Source of the DNA: Kalmusia sp. IMI 367209
Taxonomy: Eukaryota; Ascomycota; Dothideomycetes; Pleosporales; Didymosphaeriaceae
DNA length: 64,000 bases
Assembly (NCBI GenBank): GCA_027946365.1
Contig: JAPEUQ010000001.1
Coordinates: 3,224,001-3,288,000 of the forward strand
Direction: 5' to 3'
The number at the start of each line of letters is the position of its first letter. The stretch's first letter is position 1. This document shows, piece after piece, positions 10,481 through 20,666 of the stretch. A program made the position numbers and the translations under genes. The notes under the pieces are model-generated. The model was not told the DNA's origin, searched no databases, and was given only the letters and a program-made list of their open reading frames with translations.

Positions 10481-12304
10481 ATGAAGATTCAAGCTCCGCC
10501 TCCTAGCCTCGCTGAGAGGTACAGCGGTATCTCGACTCACCTTGCGAAGATCGCCCAACATGCGAAAGACAAGCTATATTCGAATAAGACCGTGCCCGAA
10601 AGCGTTCCTCGCCGCCACGATGTGCGCCTCCCTCCCGGCACGTCCCGCGAAGCCTTCGACAAAGCTATTGATGCGCTGCGGCAAGGCCTGGGACACGTGA
10701 ATGTGGAGTTGAACGATAAGCCACTCGTAGACGGATGGTATCTCGAACACCCGAACACGCACGACGCTTTCCATCTCGTCGATCAGGAAGACCTTGTATC
10801 GTGCGCCACAGCCTATCCCGCATCGACCGCCGACGTACAAACCATTGTAAGATGGGCGAATCAATATGGCATTCCCATATATCCGATATCCATGGGAAGG
10901 AATGTCGGATATGGAGGAACAGCTCCGCGTGTGCCTGGGTCGGTCGTGGTGGACTTGGGCAAGCGGATGAACAGGATCTTGAACATCGATGCTGACAATG
11001 CATCTTGTGTGGTAGAACCAGGTGTCTCATACTTTGCGCTGTACGATGAAATTCAGAGGAGAAAGTTGCCTTTCTGGATCGATTGCCCGGACCTGGGTGG
11101 TGGCAGCGTGTTGGGCAATGCGATTGACCGAGGCGTCGGATACACACCTATGGGCGATCATTTTGGCAGCCATTGTGGTATGGAGATAGTCCTGCCAAAC
11201 GGCGAGCTTCTCAGGACTGGCATGGGAGCACTTCCAGGCAAAGATGGTGCAGACAACCCAACCTGGCAGTCCTTTCCAGCCGCATACGGGCCGTACTCCG
11301 ACGGTATCTTCTCCCAGAGCAATTTCGGTATTGTATGCCAGATGGGATTTCACCTCATGCATGAAACTGGCCATCAGTCTTATATGCTCACCTTCCCTCG
11401 CGATGAAGACTTCCCTGATATTGTTGAAATCATTCGGCCACTAGCTCAGAAGGGCATACTGGGCAACATTCCCCAGCTACGGCATGTCGTGCAAGAGTTG
11501 AATGTGACTGGACACCCCAAGTCGCATTGGTACTCTGGATCCGGTCCTATACCACGCGATGTTATCCGCAAGCACGCATCGCAGCTACCGTGCGGCGATT
11601 GCTCATGGGTCTTCTACGGGACTCAGTACGGGGACGAAGCAGCTATCAAGAGCCAGTTGGACATCATCAAGTCCGCCTTCTCAGCGATACAAGGCTATAG
11701 ATTCTATCTACCATCAGACGTGCCACCCGACCACTACCTACATGATCGCGTGCTTGTCTGCTCCGGCGTCCCTGTACTTCGCGAACTCGATTGGCTGAAT
11801 TGGAAACCGAATGCCGCGCATTTATTCTTCTCTCCTATTACGCCCACGCGCGGAAAGGACGCCAAGATTGTTCACGATATCAACATTCGACTGCACGCGA
11901 AGTATGGCATCGACCTCTTTCCGACGCTCTGCATTGCTGGCCGTGAGATGCACTACATCACCAACATCATATACGACCGCTCTTCAGACGACGAGAAGCG
12001 TAGAGTCAATGCCTTGATGAGCGAACTCATCGCCGAAGCAGCAAGCGAAGGGTATGGAGAGTACAGAACGCATATTCTCTACGCCGATCAAGTGGCTAGG
12101 ACGTATAACTGGAACAACAATGCCTTGATGCGATTCAACGAGACGATGAAGGATGCGCTAGATCCAAATGGCATCCTGGCTCCTGGTAGGAACGGTATTT
12201 GGCCAAAGAAATACCGAGGGAAAGGGTGGGAGTTATTGGCAGGTGATGATCGAATCGAGAAGGCTATTGGGGGTGGTACCATTGCACCGAGGGCCAAGTT
12301 GTAG
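10481..12304 (+). CDS. FAD-linked oxidase of the vanillyl-alcohol oxidase / 4-cresol dehydrogenase family
   Basis: Single exon, 607 aa from the ATG at 10481. The open frame extends upstream only through non-ATG codons. An FAD-binding PCMH-type domain covers about residues 110-290, with 'ISMGRNVGYGG', 'GSVVVDLGKRMNRI' and 'VVEPGV'. The C-terminal cap contains 'AAHLFFSPI' at about 445-453; its His447 sits where vanillyl-alcohol oxidase carries its covalently flavinylated His422 (constant offset of 25). Tyr528-Arg529 in 'EYRTH' match the Tyr-Arg substrate pair (503-504) by the same offset. 'WIDCPDLGGGS' is also characteristic. The enzyme probably oxidises a para-substituted phenol (4-hydroxybenzylic alcohol, ether or amine) with O2, releasing H2O2. 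It lies 350 bp upstream of a co-oriented aromatic-type monooxygenase, which suggests a shared phenolic catabolic role. The exact substrate is inferred, not seen. Confidence 0.9.
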   Translation: MKIQAPPPSLAERYSGISTHLAKIAQHAKDKLYSNKTVPESVPRRHDVRLPPGTSREAFDKAIDALRQGLGHVNVELNDKPLVDGWYLEHPNTHDAFHLVDQEDLVSCATAYPASTADVQTIVRWANQYGIPIYPISMGRNVGYGGTAPRVPGSVVVDLGKRMNRILNIDADNASCVVEPGVSYFALYDEIQRRKLPFWIDCPDLGGGSVLGNAIDRGVGYTPMGDHFGSHCGMEIVLPNGELLRTGMGALPGKDGADNPTWQSFPAAYGPYSDGIFSQSNFGIVCQMGFHLMHETGHQSYMLTFPRDEDFPDIVEIIRPLAQKGILGNIPQLRHVVQELNVTGHPKSHWYSGSGPIPRDVIRKHASQLPCGDCSWVFYGTQYGDEAAIKSQLDIIKSAFSAIQGYRFYLPSDVPPDHYLHDRVLVCSGVPVLRELDWLNWKPNAAHLFFSPITPTRGKDAKIVHDINIRLHAKYGIDLFPTLCIAGREMHYITNIIYDRSSDDEKRRVNALMSELIAEAASEGYGEYRTHILYADQVARTYNWNNNALMRFNETMKDALDPNGILAPGRNGIWPKKYRGKGWELLAGDDRIEKAIGGGTIAPRAKL

Positions 12305-12654
12305 TTGCATAGCGCAAATGTGAGATCAAGCTTTCTTCCATTCCATAATAAGCACAGGTATCATATCTTTCCGTTATGAAAATCCTTCTGTATTGCTTTC
12401 CCATCGTTGCTCCATGATCGCTCGCTGCCCCGCCCTTCGACCCCACATGCTGTACTGCAAGCCCCACGCTTTCCTGGACATTTATATCCGGGGTAGCTTA
12501 GTGGAATCTTTCCGCTATACATGTCTTATAGGCCGATACCCGCCCCAGCTAATCTTCTTTCGTGCATAACCATACTGACGACTACAAGTCTAGCCGTTCT
12601 TCACTTCTACAACAATCGCCAAAGCACAGATAAAAACACCAATCAAACAAAAAC
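12305..12654. promoter_or_regulatory. intergenic region between the two flavoenzymes
   Basis: These 350 bp hold the 3' end of the oxidase transcript and the promoter of the monooxygenase. A CT/AC-rich, A-rich leader runs directly into the ATG at 12655. Nothing else is recognisable. Confidence 0.5.
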
Positions 12655-14011
12655 ATGGGCTCGATGACAGACCAGCCCTTACCCACACCACACAACCCCC
12701 CTCTGACAGGTACAATCAACCCAGAAAACCACAACCACAACCACGCTCACATTTCCAGCAATCGTCATCGGCGCCGGCCTAGGCGGGTGCGCCGCCGCCC
12801 TCGCCCTGCACCATCACGGCCACAACGTCCTCTGCGTGCTCGACAAAGTGCGGCAATTCGGGCGCCTGGGCGACTCGCTCGGCCTCGGGCAAAACGCCTT
12901 TGACCTACTCTCTAAATGGGGTTGCGACGTCGCCGAGATAAAACGCATCGGCAACCAAGCGCCCAACATGACAATCCGCCGGTGGCACGACGGGAAAGAA
13001 CTCGCCACGCAGCCACTGATGGATATGGCGGGGTACATTGGGCATCGGGGGGACTACCACGATGTGTTTCTCGAGTGGGTACGGAGGCGCGGAATAGAGA
13101 TCCACATGGGGAGCGAGGTGGTGGGGTACGAGGATGTGGATCCGCAAGCTGTGGTTACGCTCAAGTCTGGGGAGAGGCTGAAGGCGGATGTGGTGGTAGC
13201 GGTGGATGGGATCAAGAGTCTTGCGCGGCCACTTGTGCTGGGCTCGCGGGACGATCCTGTATCGTCGGGGTACGCGTGTTTTCGTGCGTTCTTCAAGCCG
13301 ACCCAGGAGCAGAGGGAGGACGGGAGGTTGAACAAGTATATGCGGGGGGATTGTGTGAATTTCTGGATCGGGCCGGATACGCATCTTGTGCAGAATACGC
13401 TAAGGGGCGGCGAGGAGTTTAATTGGATCTTGACGCATAAGGACGAGGGCGATGTACCGGAGAGTTGGTTCCAGGAGGGCGATATGGAGGAGGTGAGGCG
13501 GTTGGTGAAGACGCTGGATCCGGATATACGGGGCATCGTGGAGGTGACGGAGAGGTGCTTGGACTGGAAGATTTGTTATAGGGAGCCATTGGGGAGTTGG
13601 GTAAGTCCTGTTTCGCACAGGATTGCTCTCCTGGGGGACAGCTGCCATGCCCATCTTCCTACATCGGCGCAGGGTGCAAGTCAGGCAGTCGAGAGTGCGG
13701 GTGTACTGGCTGTGTGCCTGAATAAGATTGAAAATAGAGAGCAAGTCCGGATTGCGACGAGGGCGTATGAGAAGCTGAGGTTTCCAAGAACGAGACAGAG
13801 TCAGACGAATGGCGAGGATTTGCGGGATCGATGGCATAATGTGCTAAAAGGTGTAGAGGAGAATAAGCCGGTCGATCCCGAAACTGTCAAGATAAAAAAT
13901 CGGTGGTTGTATGCTTTCGATGCCGAAGAAGATGCATTGAAGAGATGGGACGATGTGCGGCGGACGGTGGAGAACGAGTTTGCAATTGGGAGCATAAAGC
14001 CGCTATGCTGA
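12655..14011 (+). CDS. FAD-dependent monooxygenase, salicylate hydroxylase-like
   Basis: Two exons (12655-12709 and 12759-14011) around a 49-bp intron give 435 aa. Splicing creates the Rossmann motif 'AIVIGAGLGGCAAALALHHHG' (GxGxxG) immediately after an 18-residue leader, which confirms the intron. The other group A hydroxylase fingerprints are present: the 'VVVAVDGIKS' DG motif at about residue 145 and the 'RIALLGDSCHAHLPTSAQGA' GD motif at about residue 290, which binds FAD ribityl. The family (PF01494) hydroxylates phenolic acids using NAD(P)H and O2. Proteins of this shape include salicylate and 6-hydroxynicotinate monooxygenases as well as secondary-metabolite tailoring enzymes. Its position downstream of the VAO-type oxidase, on the same strand, fits oxidation of a benzylic phenol followed by ring hydroxylation. 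That pathway is inference. Confidence 0.88.
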
Positions 14012-14056
14012 TAGATCGCCGGCGTCGTAAAGTTTCTCCTGGTCTAACTCTACCTC

Positions 14057-15213
14057 CTATACCCTTCTAGCCTTCTTGCCGTTGACATCCTCCTGCGCAG
14101 TATCCTCCTCCTCCTCCTCCCTACTCCTCTTCTTCCCCTGGAACACGGCAGGAAGCGCAACCGGCGCGTTCGGCACGACGGGAGCCTCATGACCCCTCTT
14201 CCGCTTAGTGTCCTTCACGTAGTTCTTGGCCTCGCGAGGTAAACCACGGTCTACATTGATGTCGTCTTGGATGAGGCGGTTTCGAACGTCAAGAGTGCTG
14301 CCACCAGACATGATGTTACGCTGGTGGCACAGCGCGACGAGGTCGTAGTAGCCGTATTCGCTATACGAAGGACGGCCGGAAAGAGGGGTCAGCTCCAAAA
14401 CCTTGGCCATGGGAGCGGATTTGACGATCAGAGTAGTTTTATCATCCTGCTTGGCAGGAGGGGCTTCACTGATGGTGGAGAGGGCGGGTTTCTTCGCGAA
14501 AGTGGTCTTCTTGATGACTTTACTCCCAATCACCCTGTTCAAGCCATCTTTCTCCTCTTCGCCTTTCTCCTTCTCCACGCTCTCCGCCTGCTGCTCCTCC
14601 AGTACCATCGGGTTTCCATTCCCATCGATCCTGCCTGCAAAAAAATCCTCGAGGAACTTCTTCTCCTCAGCGTCTTTCCTCCTCGCGATCGCCTCCGCCT
14701 TCTTCAATTCCATTACCTCCTCGCTCATAGCCCCGTTCTCAGCGTTGTACTTGTTAATGATCTGAGAAGTCCACTTCAACTCCAACACACCTTTCACGTG
14801 CCAAGGCGTTCTCCACACCCCCGCGACTTCCTCACCAATCAGCCCCTTCTCCATAGCCACATCCGCCATGCGCGCCATGTCTGCATCTTCGCGTGCGGCT
14901 CGCGCATCGCCAAATCCAGAGCGGTAAAGTGCGAGGCCTAGTGCGAACGAGGTGCTGAGTCCTCCGTCGCTGGGCTTTGCCTTGGCGGTGCCAGAGCTGG
15001 ATGCTGACGTAGGTTGGGCAGAGCCAGCGCAAGAGCTGGTTGCACTAAGCTTGGACCTGACGTGGGCGGTGCGCTGGATGGGCTCGGTGAAAGACCAGAT
15101 GGGGGTGGGCGCGGTGGGCTGGCTGAGACTGCGCGGCGGGGGCGGGACGCGATGGGTGAGGTGATGCCGGATGGCTGCGCGGAGGCGGCGCGACGGGTGT
15201 GGATGTGATACAT
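14057..15213 (-). CDS. SAP-domain protein, probably nuclear; 5' end uncertain
   Basis: The minus-strand frame is open from 15478 to the stop at 14057 and has coding character from about 15130 onward. Near the C-terminus, 'YYDLVALCHQRNIMSGGS' followed by 'TLDVRNRLIQDD' is a SAP motif (two helices binding A/T-rich DNA or RNA). It is followed by basic clusters (KRKRGHE, GKKRSRE, GKKARRV) that could be nuclear localisation signals, and by an acidic run of Glu codons. The centre (about 14500-14850) is charged and probably coiled-coil. The start is not settled. The first in-frame ATG is at 14878, which gives 273 aa, but clearly coding sequence precedes it. An ATG at 15213 lies in another frame and would need an unseen intron. 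The 3' end lies 45 bp from the stop of the convergent monooxygenase gene. Specific function unknown. Confidence 0.6.
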
Positions 15214-16872
15214 TGAGGTCTTCGGTATGATGTATGAAATGGGCGTGTAGTGCTGAGGTTGATAACGTACCGTTGTGCAAGAGCAGGTGTGCGGTTGGAC
15301 GATTTGAAAGTGTATGGATGCGTGAGAGCTGGAGTATACTGTCGAGCAAGAGTTGGAGTTTGCAATTAAGTAACAAGGATAGTGTGTTTAAAGAGTTCCA
15401 GGAATACGTATATAGTTGAGAGCTCGTGTGTGCATGCTTTGATTCGCAGTGTGTGTGGACTGTTGTTGACGTTGACACGGTTGTTGGACAAGATTTTGGC
15501 TGTGTCTGGTTTAGCTTTATAAAAGGGAAGGAGCGCGGTCAGTGATGTAATGATTTGGAGTCTGCGTAGAAACGGGGTGGTGAAAGTGATTGCTCGTCGC
15601 CAGGGAAACACGGCGAGATGTTCATCTTTCACTCGCGATGTGGCTCAAAGCTTACAAATGAACTTGAACCTCAAGATGCATAGAATATTATGAGCATAAT
15701 ACTCTGAGTCATTTGACTAACACTGTCGCAGTTTGTCTTACCGAGAATGGGTCAGACATGGCGCCGCGACTAACAAACGTCTAGTTGAGCTCAATTCGTA
15801 CACATTCGCTAACTCTATTACGTGCAAGAGATACCGAAGAAACATAATTATTTTGGCTTCGAGCTCGATAGACGCCGTCAATGCACCCAACTTAGACTTT
15901 CCCTGAATATGCCTTCAGATAGAGGCTTAGCTATCAAAGAATATAATTTAGATTCTCACGATATCTAAACGAGTATCAATGAGTTCTCACTCACTGAGTT
16001 TCATCCTAGAACCAGGTTAAACAACATTTTACGTACGCGGTCTTTATACTTAGTCTTGGGCCTTATACACAGCAGTGAGCTAACTTGATTCCTTGACCTG
16101 CGCATGTGGCGATCCCGAAATCGTGCACTCCCAGATATCTTCAATGCAAAGGAATCTCTATATGATTAATGAAGATTTGAGATGAACAGAGACTCTTAAA
16201 AATTGGTACTTCTCGACGCTAAGCATATTCCAGGTGTTCACCTGCTTGTTATGACTCAGGCTTCCGCATGCTGTCTTAATGGGCTCGAAAGTGTTGATAT
16301 GTTCTGCTACGCTTTGTAAGAGGGAAATTTTCTAGGTACAATTTGAGCGTTAATAAAAAAGATTATTTCTAGACAGTGTTAAGGGGGCGCACCATACGGT
16401 AGCGATTACATCACGTTGGTCAACAAATCTACATGGAATCTTGCGTACGAGATTAATCCATATCTCAAGACGGTAAGCAAAGTCTTCAACTATCCGATCA
16501 ACATCGGAGTCTTGTCACACCTCTAAACATTAGTCGCTATACCCTAGGGCATATATGCGTTCATTCGCTTATTTAGGTGCATCTTCTTTGGTGGCTTTGA
16601 TACAAACAGGTATCTCAGCAATACATTACACGAAGCAAACAAGACGGAGGCACATCGAGATGCATGAAACTTATGGAAAGTCTATTGATAAGCCTTGAGA
16701 TTGGTGTTCAAATCATTATTTAGGTCAAATTATCAAATTCTGATTAGTTCGCGACTTCACATGATAATGGTCAGATCAGTGAGAGCGGTTTTTAAAACAT
16801 CAGATTTAATGTCAAGCCCTTAATGGCACACCCTATTTAATTCAGCCCTGTGTTTGCAGCCCATTCTACTCT
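15214..16872. other. AT-rich intergenic stretch, no gene seen
   Basis: The first 300 bp are the likely 5' leader and promoter of the SAP gene. From about 15640 to 16860 the sequence is AT-rich, full of stops in all frames and without recognisable coding remnants. It could be a degraded repeat, but I cannot identify a parent element. Confidence 0.45.
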
Positions 16873-17081
16873 TTAGAAAAATTTGGCCTCCAAAACACCC
16901 TTCGCAGCGGGTCTGTTCGGCTCATCGACGTGGATGGCGGCAGCGGCAGCTTTTAATCATGTCAATGTGAATTGTAAGGAGTTAGTGGCACATCCTTACC
17001 TTCAGCCACGGGAGTCGGCGCCGAGATGGTCAAGCCGAAGAATATGGCGAGTGTGGTGAGGGAGAGTTTGAAGAACTGCAT
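16873..17081 (-). CDS. 52-residue secreted peptide precursor
   Basis: Two exons (17081-17000 and 16949-16873) flank a 50-bp GT-AG intron with a CTAAC branch site, giving 52 codons. The N-terminus, MQFFKLSLTTLAIFFGLTIS, is a clear signal peptide with cleavage expected after a small residue (TISA or APTPVAEA). The mature part is only about 25-31 residues: an Ala-rich stretch, then 'IHVDEPNRPAAKG' and a hydrophobic end 'VLEAKFF'. There is no cysteine, no repeated core and no KR dibasic Kex2 site. The intron interrupts the codon after the signal region. A TATA box lies about 100 bp upstream. It is divergent from a UstYa-like gene. It could be a small effector, a signalling peptide or an atypical peptide precursor. 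I do not recognise a family. Confidence 0.7.
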
Positions 17082-17707
17082 TGTTGGCTCGATTATGAGA
17101 GGGTTCCAAGTTTGGTTATGTATGTCTCGGTCTTGAAGCAAGATATGTGAGAGCAAGTGCTAACTGTGGAAGGTGTACCTTTTATAGGCGTCTGAAGTCC
17201 ATCTTAGTCATGAATTGAATTATCACGAATCTGGAAACGGGCGGGGCGCATCTCAGCGATATTTTCGTACAAGCAAAGACGCCCGTTACGAAGCCGCCTA
17301 GTACAGCTCTCTGCTTATTTTCGCTCTATTAGGAAAGCTCTCCATATGGAAAGCGATCATCGGTATAAAACATATATGTGGATCCTGGATAGATAAGGCA
17401 GGTTGTATGCATGTGACTACTGCTGTGGATACGCAAATGAGCTGTGAAACCTATCATACACTCTGATGGTTGATATACCGTAGCACTGCCTCAAATTCCC
17501 CGCACCGTTCGAAGTGATCAGCTTATGTGGGAAGGCGTAGAATCCCTGCAAGGCTAAGATGCACTGCTGACCACATGCATGCTCTATGTGGGGAATTCTT
17601 CGATAGAGGTTGACCGGCTTCACAAAGACATGACTTCTTCATTTACACTTCTAGTCTTTTAGAATATAACAGAGAACTTTTGACCGTCAGGATCTATCTA
17701 CTGCACC
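17082..17707. promoter_or_regulatory. divergent promoter of the peptide and UstYa-like genes
   Basis: This 626-bp region separates two divergent genes. It contains the TATA box of the peptide gene. A small minus-strand open frame (17623-17417) shows no recognisable features and is not called. Confidence 0.5.
17180..17186 (-). promoter_or_regulatory. TATA box of the peptide gene
   Basis: TATAAAAG reads on the minus strand about 100 bp upstream of the peptide ATG at 17081. A canonical TATA box is typical of strongly and conditionally expressed fungal genes. Confidence 0.6.
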
Positions 17708-18722
17708 ATGGCGACCTTCCACAGATCGAGAGACAGCATCAACTTGACTGAAGACGAAGACGAACAATTTGTCTCGAATACGAAAAACATCGAAAAATGG
17801 GCATTGCTTATGCCCCAGCCAGTTTCAAGATGGAAAATGCCTTGGTGGAGACTTTATATCTCACTGCTTCATCTCCTAGCTATCGGCTTCTTTTATCTCT
17901 TAGCAACGAGAGGAACATCGAAAAACGCCATTCTGGCACTCATGAAGCAGCGGTCTTGGTGTAAAATCATCATATTTCAATTTCCGGCTTCTTGAAACTA
18001 ACAGGTGTGAAGCTCCTATACAACAACATATTGAATATGAAGTCAGCGGTCATCACGCATTGAACCATCATGAGTATAGCGCATACTCTGGTCCCCCAAG
18101 CCCAGAGCAGGATAAAGCTTGGGATGAGTTCATGAGGCGTATGATCCGAATTCTTCTCCGGAATGTGGTGTCTCGCTAACTTGTTCATGTAGCTGTCTAC
18201 TTCAAAGCGACAGATGAAGATTTGCGGAGGGCAGGCGAGTCGATGGAAAATAAGGTGGAATTGGAGGAAGGCGGGTACCTTGGTAACATTGGAGTATACC
18301 ATGAACTACATTGTCTGGTCAGCACTTCCATCTCTCTGTCGCACACTCTTGGTCCGGAAGCTTACTGGCATCAGAGGCAATTACGATTCTTACTCTATCG
18401 TGACACTTATTACGAAAACGTTACTGAGGCCCAGGAGCATTATCTGCTAGGACATCTAGGTACGTGCTGGTTGTATCATCCTATAAATAAAAGATATAAT
18501 ATTGATACATATTCAGATCACTGCATCGAGACGTTGCGATTGACAGTTATGTGTCATGGCAACACCGGCGTCTACTCATTTGCATGGGAAGATCCAAAAG
18601 CGGTGAAGCCAGCTACGCAGTCGAATTCGAGATCTGTTTGTGCGAAGTGGAGCTCAATCGAGAAGTGGAGCCGTGAACACATGACTGAGGCTGATCCAAA
18701 GGTCCTGAGACCTTTGCTCTGA
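17708..18722 (+). CDS. UstYa-like DUF3328 oxidase
   Basis: Five exons (17708-17958, 18005-18138, 18193-18317, 18375-18459, 18517-18722) splice to 266 aa with four introns of 46-57 bp, all in frame. An N-terminal membrane anchor lies at about residues 47-66 ('LYISLLHLLAIGFFYLLA'). The family landmarks follow: 'YSGPPSPEQDKAWDEFM', the LRRAGES segment, 'GVYHELHCL' at about 163-170 and 'DHCIETLR' at about 199-206. The last two are the paired HxxHC motifs that define UstYa/UstYb proteins, which carry out oxidative cyclisation of ribosomal peptides (ustiloxins, cyclochlorotine and others). Many DUF3328 genes lie in secondary-metabolite clusters. Here the divergent neighbour is a tiny secreted peptide gene and downstream are a GNAT and a 7TM gene. 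The substrate is unknown. Confidence 0.9.
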
Positions 18723-19241
18723 GAATTGGTGTATGTCACGTAAATACCATACAAGTTCAATGGAAAGTTCTGAATTCCTAGAGCACATAATTGCGGCACT
18801 GGAAAGCAAAGGTAAGATCATGCAATCTGTCCGATTGATTGGTACGAATGAGTGAGAGATCGAACTGGAAATATCTTCCGGACACCAGAGTTGATAAGAC
18901 CGTGTGACGAATGATGACACTCTTCACAGCTGAACATGGGGTGTGAACATACCTTCCCTGTTAGGCACCTCTAGCCTTGATATATGCGTGGGACGTTTTC
19001 GGGGATTACAATTTCGCTAACCCATGCTCGGACATGATATGCGCTTGGCGCATTTTACTTATGCATGTGCAAGAGAATCGAGTTTCAATGGATTTTAGAT
19101 GAATCCATCAACGGACTTCTTGAGCACAGACGTTTAAAATATCTGGGTTCACAGCCACGAGCACATTGTACAAAGGCGGGTAACAAGATGCTTATATAAA
19201 CCACTTGCCATAGCCAAGGCATCTCTTATCGCCCACGAAAC
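18723..19241. other. intergenic, promoter of the GNAT gene
   Basis: 519 bp with no coding character. It contains the UstYa-like 3' end and the GNAT 5' flank. Confidence 0.5.
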
Positions 19242-19975
19242 ATGATGTCGCATCAATTTAACCTCACTAGAGCGTCCGTAGATGACATTCCCGAAATAAC
19301 ACGCCTCGAGTACCGCTGCTTCCCGCCTTTGGTCCGCGAGCTCTTTATGGGTTGCAAAACCGAGGCTGACATACCTCACATGAGCACAAAGCACAGCCAC
19401 GACCATGTGGCGGACCCCTTCGACGTGTGGGTCAAAGTTGTCGACAATTCCACAGGCAATATAGTGGCAGCGAGCAACTGGAAGTTCTTCGTCAACAGCG
19501 GCGCGCCATCTGCATCGGACGAGACCCCACCAGAGTGGCTGAAAGAAGACGCGCGGCAGCAGGCTGCTGCGATCATGCGCACTATGAATGATGGAAGGAG
19601 GAAGGCGAATCCGGGGCCGCATGTTCGTGAGTGCCCAAGACTTCCAAGATTTAGGATCTTATCATGAGAATGATCATCAATCCTTGAACCTATGCAAAAC
19701 TCAATACTGCTTTCTAACGTTGTGTAAATTTAGATGCGCATATATTATTCACAGATCCGGACTATCAGCGGCGAGGATTAGGTAGCATGATCATGGAGTG
19801 GGGATGCAATCTAGCTGATCAGCTGTTCCTACCCGTATGGATCGAGGCAAGCTCGATTGGAGGTCTTTTGTATCGAAAATTTGGTTTCTACGATATTGGG
19901 CCTATGGGAGGCGGGATACCAGGAATGTGCATGAGGCGCGATGCAAGGGGTGGACCGCAGCTTATCTCTGGGTAA
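19242..19975 (+). CDS. GNAT-family N-acetyltransferase
   Basis: Two exons (19242-19626 and 19734-19975) with a 107-bp intron give 208 aa. A second ATG three bases downstream is equally possible. The N-terminus 'FNLTRASVDDIPEITRLEYRCF' is the usual GNAT strand-helix opening. Splicing yields 'HAHILFTDPDYQRRGLGSMI', where QRRGLG is the acetyl-CoA pyrophosphate-binding motif A. 'ASSIGGLLYRKFGFYDIG' is motif B. The family acetylates amines on small molecules or proteins, and no substrate can be deduced. The gene is co-oriented with the UstYa-like gene 520 bp upstream and the 7TM gene downstream, so it may belong to the same accessory cluster. Confidence 0.9.
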
Positions 19976-20666
19976 GATTAGACGATCTCTTTTGAAAGGC
20001 TCTACAGCATGAGCGACTGGCAGTCATACGAATCTTATTTCTGGGTTTGTACGAGGTCTAGGTAACCCGAGTTGTGAGATGCAATATAACGGTAACGATG
20101 CACAGCTTTCATGGACATCTGACTAGTAGCTTCATCCCCAAAAATTTGGCTGACCACCCAGACATACACTCTCTGAACGCCCAGAATGAGGGGAAGCTAC
20201 GGACGTATTCGGAAAACCCCAATCCGGTCCCAGTTAGGAATGTCTTGGAGTTTGGTGGGCCCTGAGTTCGAAGCACGTCTTACCCCGCCTGCATATACGA
20301 TCTACGCCGTGCTACAACTCTGGCAAGAATTTCAAAATCGGCCTCGTTGCTCGCAAAGTTTCAGGGGTTCTAGCGGCCCGTTTCCGATCCCGCCCCCACA
20401 TCGCGTAACATTAATTTATAACCATAAGGCGGTCCATAGTAAGCCCGAGTGGCCCGTTACACCTACGTGATTGGAGGGGGCTGAAAGCCTATGAGAGCGA
20501 TCTTATCTACTATCTATCATCACGCTGCACGTCGTGTGAGCTGCGCGCGTTTCTCGGTTCGATTATTTCAAACGTACGGCCTATCTCCATAACATTCGCA
20601 GCCTTATAAAATTAATTCACCGACCGACGCTGTCTAGCAATCGAGGATCTTTCTTGTTCTGTCTTG
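19976..20666. other. intergenic, no gene seen
   Basis: 691 bp without recognisable features. Short open frames at 20074-20470 lack motifs. The promoter of the 7TM gene must be in the right half. Confidence 0.5.

Noticed and set aside
10665..11147. 160-codon minus-strand frame
   Set aside because: Antisense shadow of the VAO-type oxidase gene.
12490..12555. tRNA-like A-box sequence (GGGTAGCTTAGTGG)
   Set aside because: No matching B box (GTTCRANYC) or cloverleaf can be formed in the following 70 bases.
14267..14941. 224-codon plus-strand frame opposite the SAP gene
   Set aside because: Starts without a convincing context, has no motif and is explained as a shadow of the minus-strand gene.
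15366..15632. 88-codon minus-strand ORF upstream of the SAP gene
   Set aside because: No motif and in a different frame from the SAP gene. Probably 5' leader or promoter sequence.
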